Source of the DNA: Antiquaquibacter soli | Lineage (GTDB): Bacteria > Actinomycetota > Actinomycetes > Actinomycetales > Microbacteriaceae | DNA length: 64,000 nucleotides | Direction of reading: 5' to 3' | Assembly: GCF_030580675.1 (NCBI RefSeq) | Contig: NZ_JAUQUB010000005.1 | Span: forward strand, 83,824-147,823 | Shown: positions 33,718 to 42,212 of the stretch, one piece after another | How positions within the stretch are numbered: position 1 is the first letter of the stretch | How the letters are laid out: each line of letters opens with the position of its first letter | Notes under the pieces: generated by a model | Told to the model about the DNA's origin: nothing | The model's database searches: none | The model's input: the letters and a program-made list of their open reading frames with translations, nothing else | Program-made: the position numbers and the translations under genes

Positions 33718-34242
33718 CTAGTCCTCGGCGAGGATCGCGTAGAGCTTGCGGCGCGCCTCGTCGATCACCTCGACGGCCCGCTCGGTCTGCTCCGGGGTGC
33801 CGCTGTGCGCGACCTGCGCGGCGGCTTGGGCGAGCTTGGCCCCGGCTTTCGGCAACGCGGTCAAGCGCTCGGCACCCGGGTGCTCGCGACGCTGGCCCGG
33901 CAGTGGACCGGAGGCTATTTCCTCGGCGGCTGCGCGACCGGCCTCGGTGAGGGAGTACACCTTGCGCTCGCCGACCTGCTCCGCAGTCACGAGCCCTTCG
34001 TCCGCGAGCAGCTGCAGCGTCGGGTAGATCGAGCCGGGGCTCGGCTTCCAGGCGCCGTGCGTGCGGGCCTCGATCGCCTGGATGATCTGGTAACCGTGCA
34101 TCGGCTCGACCGCGAGGGCGGCGAGGATGGCCGTGCGAATGTCGCCGCGGCCCATGCGGCTCGAGGCGCGCGGGGCGAACGCCTCGCGCAGGCCGTCGAC
34201 GGCCTCCCAGAGGTCGAATCCGGCGGGGGATGACTGGCGCAT
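33718..34242 (-). CDS. PadR-family transcriptional regulator
   Basis: 174-residue winged-helix regulator. The PadR core AILAALAVEPMHGYQIIQAIEARTHGAWKPSPG and SIYPTLQLLADEGLV lies at about residues 37-85, followed by a helical dimerisation tail. GAAGGGAG lies 7 nt before ATG 34242. It is the first gene of the operon with the ABC1 kinase, and the palindrome at 34297-34312 is a probable autoregulatory operator. Confidence 0.92.
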   Translation of the reverse strand: MRQSSPAGFDLWEAVDGLREAFAPRASSRMGRGDIRTAILAALAVEPMHGYQIIQAIEARTHGAWKPSPGSIYPTLQLLADEGLVTAEQVGERKVYSLTEAGRAAAEEIASGPLPGQRREHPGAERLTALPKAGAKLAQAAAQVAHSGTPEQTERAVEVIDEARRKLYAILAED

Positions 34243-34296
34243 CGGCGCTCCCTTCGACGAGAGGCCGCCACGTGCGTCCTCAGCGATAGCGATAGT

Positions 34297-34312
34297 TAAC
34301 GATACATCGTTA
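34297..34312. promoter_or_regulatory. Palindromic operator upstream of padR-like gene
   Basis: TAACGATACATCGTTA has 7-bp perfect arms around AC. Half-sites GCGATAGCGATA lie beside it. The AT-rich block is the likely promoter of the PadR-ABC1 operon. Confidence 0.6.
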
Positions 34313-34383
34313 TCGGTCGCTCATGATCCGGGGCGCGGCGGTGCGGAGGCGGGGGCGCGGCATCCGTGGCGAGACATCCCCAC

Positions 34384-34454
34384 CCCGTTTCTCAGGAATA
34401 CGCGGCCGCGAGCAGGATTATCCACTCGGCGGCCGGATATTCCTGAGAAACGGG
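34384..34454. repeat. Long perfect inverted repeat
   Basis: CCCGTTTCTCAGGAATA (34384-34400) and TATTCCTGAGAAACGGG (34438-34454) are exact reverse complements with a 37-nt spacer. The spacer itself has a second near-perfect stem (GGCCGCGAG/CTCGGCGGCC). It lies in the interval between the LacI gene end and the PadR promoter. Confidence 0.8.
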
Positions 34455-34480
34455 AGAAGCAGGCGAGGTCGACCCCGCGC

Positions 34481-35503
34481 CTAACCCGCGGCGCGGATGG
34501 ATGCCCGGGTGACCACCGGCATCGGGATGAGCGTCTCGCCCGCGACGCCTCCCGCGAGGAGGAGCTCGACCGCCCGGCGCCCCATCGCCTCGTGAGGCAG
34601 GGCGACCGTCGTGAGGCCGGGTCGCAGGTAGGCCGCGAGCTCGTCGTTGTCGAACGAGACGATCGAGACGTCGTCGGGGATGGCGAGGCCGGCCTCGCTG
34701 AGCGCCTGGTAGGCGCCGAACGCGATCCGGTCGTTCATGCAGACGAGGGCGCGCGGCACGACGCCGCGGTCGAGCAGGGAGCGCATCGCCTGGTAGCCGC
34801 CCTCGGGCTCCCACAGCCAGATGGATTCCTCGGCGATGAACTCGAGACCGTGCCCGGCCATCGCCCCGCGGATCCCCGCGACGCGACGGGCGACGGTCGC
34901 CGACCGGAACAGGTCCTTCTCGACGTCGTCGTTCTGACCGAGGAGCGCGATGCCCTCGCGATGCCCGGCCTCGACGAGCAGCTCGACCGCCCGTGCCCCA
35001 CCCGCGAGCTCGTCGGGCAGCACCGAAGTGGGGTGCTTCGCGTTGGTGGCGTTGAGCATCACGGCGGTGGTGCCCGCGGGGATGTCGGGAACGAACAGCT
35101 CGCGGGCGCGCATCGTCGCGAAGATGATCCCGTCCACCTGGCGGTCGAGCACGGCGCCGATCGCCTCGGACTCCCGCGCCGGGTCGCCCCCGGTCTCGAC
35201 GACGAGCACGACGTGGCCGGCCTCCTCGGCGGCGGCGAGGGCTCCCGTGATGAGGCCGCTCGCGAATCGAGTGGTCGCGACCAGGTCGGAGATGAATCCG
35301 ATGGTGAGCGTCTTGTCGGTGCGCAGGCCCCGGGCGGCGACATTGGGACGGTAGCCGAGGGCCTCGGCGGCCGCGTTGACGCGGTCGTGGGCATCCTGCG
35401 ACAGCCGCGTGTCCGGGCGGCCGTTGAGGATCATGGATGCCGCGGTCGGCGAGAGCCCGGCAAGCCGGGCGACGTCGGCGAGAGTCGCTCTCTTGCTCGC
35501 CAT
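34481..35503 (-). CDS. LacI-family regulator of the adjacent sugar importer
   Basis: 340 residues. The helix-turn-helix is ATLADVARLAGLSPTAASMILNG, with hinge YRPNVAARGLRT; the effector domain ends DVSIVSFDNDELAAYLRPGL. ATG 35503 follows AAAGGA. It is divergent from the binding-protein gene, and two palindromes lie between them (35578-35595 and 35603-35620). The effector is expected to be a sugar or sugar phosphate. It differs from the LacI protein at 16248 in the recognition helix, which fits the different operator. Confidence 0.92.
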   Translation of the reverse strand: MASKRATLADVARLAGLSPTAASMILNGRPDTRLSQDAHDRVNAAAEALGYRPNVAARGLRTDKTLTIGFISDLVATTRFASGLITGALAAAEEAGHVVLVVETGGDPARESEAIGAVLDRQVDGIIFATMRARELFVPDIPAGTTAVMLNATNAKHPTSVLPDELAGGARAVELLVEAGHREGIALLGQNDDVEKDLFRSATVARRVAGIRGAMAGHGLEFIAEESIWLWEPEGGYQAMRSLLDRGVVPRALVCMNDRIAFGAYQALSEAGLAIPDDVSIVSFDNDELAAYLRPGLTTVALPHEAMGRRAVELLLAGGVAGETLIPMPVVTRASIRAAG

Positions 35504-35542
35504 CGAGCAGTCCTTTCTCGCGGGGTGGCGCTCCGGCACCGC

Positions 35543-35572
35543 TTGACAAGCGCCGGACCTACGCACACTATA
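35543..35572 (+). promoter_or_regulatory. Promoter of the LacI-controlled importer operon
   Basis: TTGACA (35543-35548), 18 nt, ACTATA (35567-35572). This is the closest match to a consensus promoter in the window; it drives the binding-protein gene. Confidence 0.65.
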
Positions 35573-35577
35573 GGACA

Positions 35578-35620
35578 TGCTAAAACCATTTAGCACGCTG
35601 CAGTCAGCGTTGACGCTGAC
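35578..35620. promoter_or_regulatory. Tandem LacI-type operators
   Basis: TGCTAAA-ACCA-TTTAGCA (35578-35595) and GTCAGCGT-TG-ACGCTGAC (35603-35620) are both perfect 18-bp inverted repeats just after the -10 box. They differ in sequence, so two proteins or two affinities may be involved. Confidence 0.7.
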
Positions 35621-35716
35621 AACCGGCCAGAAACCCAGGCCCTGACGCAACCACCCGGATGCCGACGGAAGGCCGACGGTCTGCACCACCCACAGAAGAC
35701 AAAGGAGTCACTCGAG

Positions 35717-37048
35717 ATGGCACTTTCTCGACCCCTCGCGCTCGCGGCGACCACCGCGGTCGCGATGCTCGCGCTGGCCGGCTGCGCGCCCGGGGGCAGC
35801 GGTCCTGCCCCCACGAACTCGGTGGAGGTGAGCACCGAGCTCACCACCGAGGACGTCGTCCTCACGATCGCCGACGAGACGGGCTTCCCGCTTACCGACG
35901 AGCTCGCCGCGGAGTTCACCAAGCAGTACCCGAACGTGACGTTCAACATCACTCGCGACACGTTCCAGAACCTCACCGCCAACGCGCCGAAGCTCCTCGC
36001 GAGCGACACGCCGCCCGACCTCATCCGCCTCCCCACGATCGGCGACACGGTCAAGGACGGACTGCTCGCGAACCTCGACCCGTGGTTCGACGCCTACGGC
36101 TGGGACACCTGGTCGGCAGCGCAGCTCGCCCCGCTGCGCGTCAACGAGGACAACGTGCGCGGCTCCGGCTCGCTCTACCAGCTCGGCCTCGGCTACAGCA
36201 TCACGGGCATCTACATGAACACCACGCTCGCCGACCAGCTCGGCATCGACGCGCCGCCGACGACGATCGCGGAGCTCGAGGAGGACCTCGCCCTGGCGAA
36301 GGCGGCGGGCATCCTGCCGATCATGGCCGGCGACAAGGACGGCGTCGTGAACTTCGTCGTGCAGGCGGCGATGAACCAGTACAACGACCCGGCCGAGATG
36401 ATGGACTGGATCCTCAACGTGCCCGGGGCGACCTACGACACCCCCGGCAACGTCCAGGGCGCCGAGCTCATCCGCGAGTGGGCCGACAAGGGCTACTTCC
36501 CGAGCGACATCAACGCGATCGACTACGCGTCGTTCGTGAGCCGCTTCCAGGGCGGCGAGGGACTGTTCACCTTCAACGGCAACTGGGCCGCCGCCGACAC
36601 GCAGGCGAAGATGGGCGAGAACGTCGACTTCTTCCTCGTGCCGCCGGTCGAGGAGGGCGGCGACCACGTCGCGATGGGAGCGGCCAACTCGTTCTCGGTC
36701 GCGGCCGGCTCGAAGCACCTCAACGAGATCGTGTTCTTCCTCAACTGGATCCACACGAACGACGCGGCCCGCCAGATCGTGACGGATGTCACGGGCGCCT
36801 CCCCGGGCGGCGACCCCGCCCAGAAGCAGCCCGAGGTCGCCCCCGGCTCGCTCATCGAGGACGCCCTCGCGATGTCCGCGCAGATCGCCGCCGAGAACGG
36901 GCAGGTCGACTTCATGGCCAACGCGACCGCGGGCATCTACGCCGGGGCGATCATCCCGGAGTCGCAGCTGCTCGTGACGAGCCAGATCACGGGTGACGAG
37001 TTCGTCAAGGCCGTCCAGGCGTTCTACGAGCAGGAGCTCGCGGGATAG
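35717..37048 (+). CDS. Sugar ABC transporter substrate-binding lipoprotein
   Basis: 443-residue family 1 solute-binding protein. Signal peptide, lipobox LAGC (Cys about 23) and the linker APGGSGPAP. Mature blocks TPPDLIRLPTIGDTV and GYSITGIYMNTTLADQLGI are typical sugar receptors. AAAGGAG lies before ATG 35717. First gene of an importer operon with two permeases and two enzymes. The lipobox surroundings are nearly the same in the receptor at 45134-46483. Confidence 0.93.
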   Translation: MALSRPLALAATTAVAMLALAGCAPGGSGPAPTNSVEVSTELTTEDVVLTIADETGFPLTDELAAEFTKQYPNVTFNITRDTFQNLTANAPKLLASDTPPDLIRLPTIGDTVKDGLLANLDPWFDAYGWDTWSAAQLAPLRVNEDNVRGSGSLYQLGLGYSITGIYMNTTLADQLGIDAPPTTIAELEEDLALAKAAGILPIMAGDKDGVVNFVVQAAMNQYNDPAEMMDWILNVPGATYDTPGNVQGAELIREWADKGYFPSDINAIDYASFVSRFQGGEGLFTFNGNWAAADTQAKMGENVDFFLVPPVEEGGDHVAMGAANSFSVAAGSKHLNEIVFFLNWIHTNDAARQIVTDVTGASPGGDPAQKQPEVAPGSLIEDALAMSAQIAAENGQVDFMANATAGIYAGAIIPESQLLVTSQITGDEFVKAVQAFYEQELAG

Positions 37049-37050
37049 CC

Positions 37051-37128
37051 ATGACAGACCGCAATCGGAACACGGAGACCGTCGGCGCCGAACCGCGCTG
37101 CCTGGGAGTGGTGAGGACCACGGAGTGA
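37051..37128 (+). CDS. Possible 25-codon coupling mini-gene
   Basis: ATG 37051 opens a 25-codon frame two bases after the binding-protein stop, ending in a TGA that overlaps the GTG of the permease (GTGA). The product would be charged and hydrophilic with no similarity I know. It may only serve to carry ribosomes to the permease start, or be chance. Confidence 0.3.
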   Translation: MTDRNRNTETVGAEPRCLGVVRTTE

Positions 37129-38039
37129 CGACTTCGATTGCCCCTCGCCGGGCCACCGCACGATCGGTGGCCCGGCGGGGAACCCTCGTCGGCTGGCTGT
37201 TCGCGCTGCCCGCCCTGATCGCCTACCTCGCGTTCGTGATCTACCCGCTACTGCTCGGCGTGCAGTACTCGTTCTACCGGTGGAACGGCGTCGGCCCCTC
37301 GGAGTGGGTGGGCCTCGCCAACTACATCCGCGTCTTCACGGATGACACGCTCCTCGGCTCGATCCGCAACGCGTTCGTGCTCATCGGCTTCTTCACGATC
37401 ATCCCGGTCTCGGCCGGTCTCGTGCTCGCCACGCTCATCCGCTCCGTGCGACGCGGGTTCTTCGCGAGCGCGTCGCAGACGATCCTCTTCCTGCCGCAGA
37501 TCATCCCGCTCGCGGCCGCCGGCATCGCCTGGTCGTGGATGTACGCGCAGACCGGCGCGGTGAACCAGATCCTGAACGCCGTGGGCCTGGGATTCCTCGC
37601 CCGCCCGTGGCTCGGAGACCTCCAGACCGCGCTGCCCGCCGTCGGCCTCATCGGCTCGTGGGTGCTCACGGGACTGTGCACCGTGCTCTTCCTTACAGGC
37701 ATCGGCAAGATCGACCAGTCGCTCTACGAGGCCGTCCGCCTCGACGGGGCGAGCTGGTGGCGCGAGTTCATCACGGTGACGGTGCCGGGGCTTCGTCAGG
37801 AGATCGCGGTGCTCGTGACCATCACGATCATCGCGGCGCTCTCGAGCTTCGACATCATCTACACGACGACGCTCGGCGGGCCGGGTCGGGCCACGCTCGT
37901 GCCCGGAATCTCGATCTACCGCATCGGCTTCACGCAGAGCGAGGTCGGTCTCGCGTCCGCGTTCGGCATCGTGCTCATGGCTCTCGTGCTCGCGTGCGTG
38001 CTGCCGATCCAGCGACTCGCGAGGGCGGGGGAGCGATGA
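37125..38039 (+). CDS. Carbohydrate ABC transporter permease (MalF type)
   Basis: 304 residues, six predicted helices, first helix LVGWLFALPALIAYLAFVIY. EAA loop SLYEAVRLDGASWWREF. GTG 37125 was chosen for the normal short N-tail; longer frames overlap the receptor gene. The gene overlaps the next permease by ATGA. It pairs with the receptor at 35717 and has no dedicated ATPase nearby. Confidence 0.92.
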   Translation: MTTSIAPRRATARSVARRGTLVGWLFALPALIAYLAFVIYPLLLGVQYSFYRWNGVGPSEWVGLANYIRVFTDDTLLGSIRNAFVLIGFFTIIPVSAGLVLATLIRSVRRGFFASASQTILFLPQIIPLAAAGIAWSWMYAQTGAVNQILNAVGLGFLARPWLGDLQTALPAVGLIGSWVLTGLCTVLFLTGIGKIDQSLYEAVRLDGASWWREFITVTVPGLRQEIAVLVTITIIAALSSFDIIYTTTLGGPGRATLVPGISIYRIGFTQSEVGLASAFGIVLMALVLACVLPIQRLARAGER

Positions 38040-38860
38040 TCGTCCGCCGCTCGGAGGCCGTCATCGGCCGCATCGTGCTCGTCGTCGTGCTCGTGCTCAC
38101 GCTCATCCCGCTCCTCAACATGGTGTCGGCGGCCCTCCAGCCGGCGGACACGAACCCGACCGGGCTCGCGTGGCCGACCGATCCCCAGTGGGGCAACTTC
38201 GTGACGGCGTTCGAGACGGGCAACGTCTGGCGCCTCATGGGGTCGAGCCTGTTCATCGTGGCGTTCGTCGTGCCGGTGAGCCTGCTGTTCGCGACGCTCG
38301 CCGGCTACGCGCTAGGCAACCTCAGGATGCGCGGGGGGCGGTTCCTCTTCCTCTTCCTCATCCTCGGGCTCACGATCCCGTTCGAGGCGCTCATCATTCC
38401 GCTGTACTACCAGAGCCAGGCGCTCGGCGTGCTCAACACCCAGTGGGCGGTCATCCTGCCGCTCATCGGTCTGTACATGCCGTTCAGCGTCGTGTGGATG
38501 CGCGCCCACTTCGTCGGGGTGCCGCAGGAGCTCTCCGAGGCGGCGCGAGTGGACGGGGCGACCACCCTGCAGGAGTTCTGGCGCATCCAGCTGCCGCTGG
38601 CGCGACCCGCGCTCTCTGCGCTCGCGATCCTGCTCTTCCTGTGGACGTGGAACCAGTTCCTACTGCCGGTGGTGCTCATCTCCGACCCGCTCAACCGCAC
38701 GGTGGCCGGGGCGCTCACCTTCTTCCAGGGGCAGTACTACTCGAGCATCCCGCTGCTCAACGCCGGAGCGCTCATCATCATCGTGCCCACGATCCTCGTG
38801 TTCGTGATCTTCCAGCGGCAGTTCATCCAGGCGCTCCTCCAGGGCGCCGTCAAGGGCTGA
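38036..38860 (+). CDS. Carbohydrate ABC transporter permease (MalG type)
   Basis: 274 residues, six predicted helices. EAA loop ELSEAARVDGATTLQEFW, and the typical end FQRQFIQALLQGAVKG shared with the permease at 47412-48224. ATG 38036 overlaps the stop of the previous gene. It is followed after 32 nt by the glycosidase gene. Confidence 0.93.
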   Translation: MIVRRSEAVIGRIVLVVVLVLTLIPLLNMVSAALQPADTNPTGLAWPTDPQWGNFVTAFETGNVWRLMGSSLFIVAFVVPVSLLFATLAGYALGNLRMRGGRFLFLFLILGLTIPFEALIIPLYYQSQALGVLNTQWAVILPLIGLYMPFSVVWMRAHFVGVPQELSEAARVDGATTLQEFWRIQLPLARPALSALAILLFLWTWNQFLLPVVLISDPLNRTVAGALTFFQGQYYSSIPLLNAGALIIIVPTILVFVIFQRQFIQALLQGAVKG

Positions 38861-38892
38861 GCCCCGCCGCGCCCGCTCACCGAAAGACCACC

Positions 38893-39861
38893 ATGACCTT
38901 CACGCTCGACGCCCACTGGGTGTGGGACTTCTGGCTCGCCGACGACGGCGAGCTGTTCCACCTCTACTACCTGCACGCCCCGAAGTCGCTCGGCGACCCG
39001 CACCTTCGGCACCGCAACGCGCGCGTCGGCCATGCGACGTCGACCGACCTCCGCGACTGGACCGACCTCGGCGAGGTGCTCGCCCCGGGGCCCGAGGGCG
39101 CGTTCGACGGCTCGGCGACGTGGACCGGCAGCGTGGTCGCCGCACCGGATGGCTCGTGGCGGATGTTCTACACGGGGTCGCGGTTCCTCTCCGCCGACTC
39201 GCACGCCAACGTCGAGACCGTGGGCGTCGCGGTGTCGCGCGACCTGCACTCGTGGACGAAGCTGCCCGGGCCGATCGTGACCGCGGACCCGCGCTGGTAC
39301 GAGGTGCTCGGCACCTCGGAGTGGCCGGAAGAGGCGTGGCGCGACCCCTGGGTCTACCGCGACCCGTCGGGCGAGGGCTGGCACATGCTCCTCACCGCCC
39401 GGTCGGCGAGCGGGGATGTCCGCGACCGCGGCGTCATCGCCCACGCGACCTCCGACGACCTCGAGCACTGGACCGTGCAGCCCCCGCTGAGCGAGCCGGG
39501 GGCGGGGTTCGCCCACCTCGAGGTGCCTCAGCTCGTCGAGATCGACGGCTCTCCGGTGCTGCTCTTCTCGTGCGACTCGCCGGCGCTCGCCGGCGAGCGG
39601 GCCGGATCCACGGGAGGAATCTGGGCACTCGTCGCCGAGTCGACGACGGGGCCGTTCGACGCAAAGCAGGCGCGCCTCGTGGTCGACGAATCGCTGTACA
39701 GCGGCCGGGTCATCCGTGACCGCTCCGGCCGCTGCGTGATGCTCGCGTTCGAGAACTCGACCGCCGACGGCGGCTTCTCCGGTGTGCTCTCCGACCCGCT
39801 CCCCGTGGCGATCGTCGGCGGGATGCTCGAGCTCAGCCGGGCCGAGGCGGGGCTCTCGTGA
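38893..39861 (+). CDS. GH32/GH43-like five-bladed beta-propeller glycosidase
   Basis: 322 residues without signal peptide. The opening HWVWDFWLADDGELFHLYYLHAP supplies the first catalytic Asp; AWRDPWVYRDP gives the RDP-type stabilising Asp; HLEVPQLVEI gives the acid Glu. This triad order fits GH32/GH68/GH43 propellers, closest to GH32 (fructan or sucrose-type) by motif. The protein is shorter than usual GH32 enzymes because the C-terminal beta-sandwich is missing. It probably hydrolyses the imported saccharide. GAAAGA precedes ATG 38893; the stop overlaps the next start (GTGA). Confidence 0.8.
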   Translation: MTFTLDAHWVWDFWLADDGELFHLYYLHAPKSLGDPHLRHRNARVGHATSTDLRDWTDLGEVLAPGPEGAFDGSATWTGSVVAAPDGSWRMFYTGSRFLSADSHANVETVGVAVSRDLHSWTKLPGPIVTADPRWYEVLGTSEWPEEAWRDPWVYRDPSGEGWHMLLTARSASGDVRDRGVIAHATSDDLEHWTVQPPLSEPGAGFAHLEVPQLVEIDGSPVLLFSCDSPALAGERAGSTGGIWALVAESTTGPFDAKQARLVVDESLYSGRVIRDRSGRCVMLAFENSTADGGFSGVLSDPLPVAIVGGMLELSRAEAGLS

Positions 39862-41051
39862 GCGCGCCGGTCGTCCACGGCTCCGTGGAGCCCGGGTTCG
39901 AGGGAGTCCGTGACGCGTTCGCCGCGGGATTCGACGCGAAGCCCGGCATGGGCGCCGCCCTCGCGGTGCGGCTCGAGGGGCGCACGGTCGTCGATCTCTG
40001 GGGCGGCGTCGCCGACGAGCGCACGGATCGACCGTGGCAGGAGGCGACGCCGAGCGTCATCTTCTCCTGCACGAAGGGCCTCATGGCGATCCTCGCCGCC
40101 CGGCTCGTGCAGGAGGGCCGCCTCGACTACTCCGCCCCGGTGGCGCAGTACTGGCCGGAGTTCGCTCGGGCAGGCAAGGAGTCGGTCACCGTACGGGACA
40201 TCCTCGCCCACCGCTCGGGCGTCTCGGCGCCACGCGTCGACCTGACCGTCGACGACATCGTCGACTGGGATCGCGTCGTCGGCGCGCTCGCCGAGCAGGA
40301 GCCGCTGTGGGAGCCCGGAACCGGATACGCGTACCACGCGATCACCCACGGCTGGCTCGTCGGCGAGGTGATCCGGCGCGTCACCGGCGTCTCGCCCGGC
40401 CGCTACTTCGCTCAGCTCGTGGCCGAGCCGCTCGGCGTCGACGCCTGGATCGGTCTGCCCGCGGACTTCGAGGCGGAGGTCGCCCACCTGCAAGTGGGAC
40501 CGACGCTCGTCGAGCTCACCCGCCAGCAGGCAGCCGCCCGAACTCCCGGCGTCGTGGACTGGAGCGAGCGCGCGATGACCCTCGGCGGAGCCCTCGCCCC
40601 CGAGCTCGTCGAGGTCGACGGGGGCTTCAACGACGCGCGCATCCGCGCCGCCGAGATCCCGGGCGCGGGCGGCATCGCGACCGCCCGCGCGCTCGCCACG
40701 ATCTGGTCGTCGGTCATCGTGCCGACGGAAGGCGTGCGGCTCCTCGACGACGACGTGATCGCCGCCGCCACCCGCGTTCAGTCGGAGGGTGCCCCGGTGT
40801 GGGATGTCCCGGGGCCGTGGCCGCGCTGGGGGATGGGCTTCCAGCTCGACTCCGAGCCGCGCCGGTACCTCACCGCTCGCGGCTTCGGGCACGACGGCGC
40901 CGGGGGCCAGTGCGCGTTCGCGGATCCGGGCGCCGGAGTCGGCCTCGCCTACCTGACGAACCGCATGGAGGCCATCGACGACCGGCGGGCCACGAGCGTC
41001 GTGGATGCCGTGCGCGACGCCCTCGGGCTGCCCGACGCCGTGCGAGGCTAG
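39858..41051 (+). CDS. Serine beta-lactamase-like esterase
   Basis: 397 residues. Active-site SCTK in IFSCTKGLMAI, Tyr motif YAYHAITHGWL and late GHDGAGG. It is paralogous to the protein at 23228-24418 (shared GRTVVDLWGG, VxxYWPEF, VLxHRxGxS). GTG 39858 overlaps the glycosidase stop. Two copies in two separate sugar loci suggest a role in deacylating or modifying imported glycosides rather than antibiotic resistance. Confidence 0.87.
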   Translation: MSAPVVHGSVEPGFEGVRDAFAAGFDAKPGMGAALAVRLEGRTVVDLWGGVADERTDRPWQEATPSVIFSCTKGLMAILAARLVQEGRLDYSAPVAQYWPEFARAGKESVTVRDILAHRSGVSAPRVDLTVDDIVDWDRVVGALAEQEPLWEPGTGYAYHAITHGWLVGEVIRRVTGVSPGRYFAQLVAEPLGVDAWIGLPADFEAEVAHLQVGPTLVELTRQQAAARTPGVVDWSERAMTLGGALAPELVEVDGGFNDARIRAAEIPGAGGIATARALATIWSSVIVPTEGVRLLDDDVIAAATRVQSEGAPVWDVPGPWPRWGMGFQLDSEPRRYLTARGFGHDGAGGQCAFADPGAGVGLAYLTNRMEAIDDRRATSVVDAVRDALGLPDAVRG

Positions 41052-41055
41052 AGGG

Positions 41056-41439
41056 GTGCAGCTCACCCCCGACGGCCGTCAGTTCCTCGACGACTACCAC
41101 CTCGCCACCCTCTCGACCCTCGCGGCGGACGGCACCATCCACGCGGTGCCCGTCGGGTTCACCCTCGTGGACGGGGTCGCGCGGGTCATCACGAGACGCG
41201 GCTCGGTGAAGGTGCGCAACATCCGGGAGCGCCGGCACGCGACGATCAGCCAGGTCGACGGCGGACGCTGGTTCACCCTCGTCGGCGAGGGCGTCGTGCT
41301 CGAAGACGCTGAGTCCGTCGCCGAGGCGGTCGCGTTGTACGCCGGGCGCTACCGCCAGCCGCAGCCGAACCCGGAGCGCGTCGCGATCCGCATCGAGGTG
41401 CACCGGATGCTCGGCTCCGCCGGCATCCTCGAGCGCTAG
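41056..41439 (+). CDS. PPOX-class F420- or FMN-dependent oxidoreductase
   Basis: 127-residue split-barrel protein. LATLSTLAADGTIHAVPVGF and VRNIRERRHATISQVDG are the typical first half of the PPOX fold, which binds F420 or flavin. The substrate is unknown. GTG 41056 follows GAGG and lies 4 nt after the previous stop, so it is probably the last gene of the operon. Its stop shares CTAG with the convergent ROK kinase. Confidence 0.84.
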   Translation: MQLTPDGRQFLDDYHLATLSTLAADGTIHAVPVGFTLVDGVARVITRRGSVKVRNIRERRHATISQVDGGRWFTLVGEGVVLEDAESVAEAVALYAGRYRQPQPNPERVAIRIEVHRMLGSAGILER

Positions 41440-42212
41440 CCGCGCAGCGCGACGAGCGCTGCCCCCACGAGCCCCGAGTCGGCGCCGTGGGCGGCGGTCG
41501 TGAGCGGGATGCTCAGATCCCAGAGCTCCTCGAGCGTGCGCCGGGCCGGAGAGTCCGCCGTGCCCAGTCCGCCTCCGATCACCACTCGCGCCGGGTCGAG
41601 GAGGAGTGCGGCGTCGCGGACGGCGGCGGCGACGAGCTCGCCGGCGCGGCGGAACAGGTCGGCCGCGTCATCCCGAGCCGCGAGCTCTCGAGCCGTCGCC
41701 CCCGTTCCGTGCGCGCGCTCGATGCCCCGCCCCGACGCGATCGACTCGAGAGTGACCCCGTCGACCCGGCGCTCGCCGAGGGCGAGAGCGCGACCTCGCG
41801 CGCCCGCCCACGCGGTGCCGTCGCCGAGCACGAGGGTGGACGAGAGGCCCGTGCCCCACGACACGTAGAGGAGCGGCTCGCGGAACGCGGCCCACTCGGC
41901 AGCGGCGGCGCAGCGCACATCGGCCTCGATCGCGACGGGAGCGATCCGCTCGAGGGCGGCCACGATCCCGTCGTCCCAGGGGATGACCTCGGTGCTGGTC
42001 ACGCGACCGCCGTCGACGTACTCCGGCACGCCCACGCCGATGCCCGCGATGTCCCGACCTTCGGCGAGGGCGTGGGCGAGCTCGACGACGGTCTCTGCGA
42101 GGTCGGGCCCGCTCGCGGCATCCCGCCTCTCGAGCAGAGCGCCGTCGCGGGCGACAGCCGCTCGCACCGACGTGCCGCCGATGTCGAGGCCGAGGACGAG
42201 GGGAGCGGTCAC
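41436..42212 (-). CDS. ROK-family sugar kinase
   Basis: 258 residues. ATP/phosphate motif LGLDIGGTSVRAAV at the start, LLYVSWGTGLSSTLVLG in the middle and VVIGGGLG near the end. The zinc-binding Cys cluster of classic glucokinases is absent, so the protein is short for the family. It probably phosphorylates an imported sugar. GTG 42212 overlaps the bicupin stop (GTGA); the pair is an operon. Confidence 0.86.
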   Translation of the reverse strand: MTAPLVLGLDIGGTSVRAAVARDGALLERRDAASGPDLAETVVELAHALAEGRDIAGIGVGVPEYVDGGRVTSTEVIPWDDGIVAALERIAPVAIEADVRCAAAAEWAAFREPLLYVSWGTGLSSTLVLGDGTAWAGARGRALALGERRVDGVTLESIASGRGIERAHGTGATARELAARDDAADLFRRAGELVAAAVRDAALLLDPARVVIGGGLGTADSPARRTLEELWDLSIPLTTAAHGADSGLVGAALVALRG

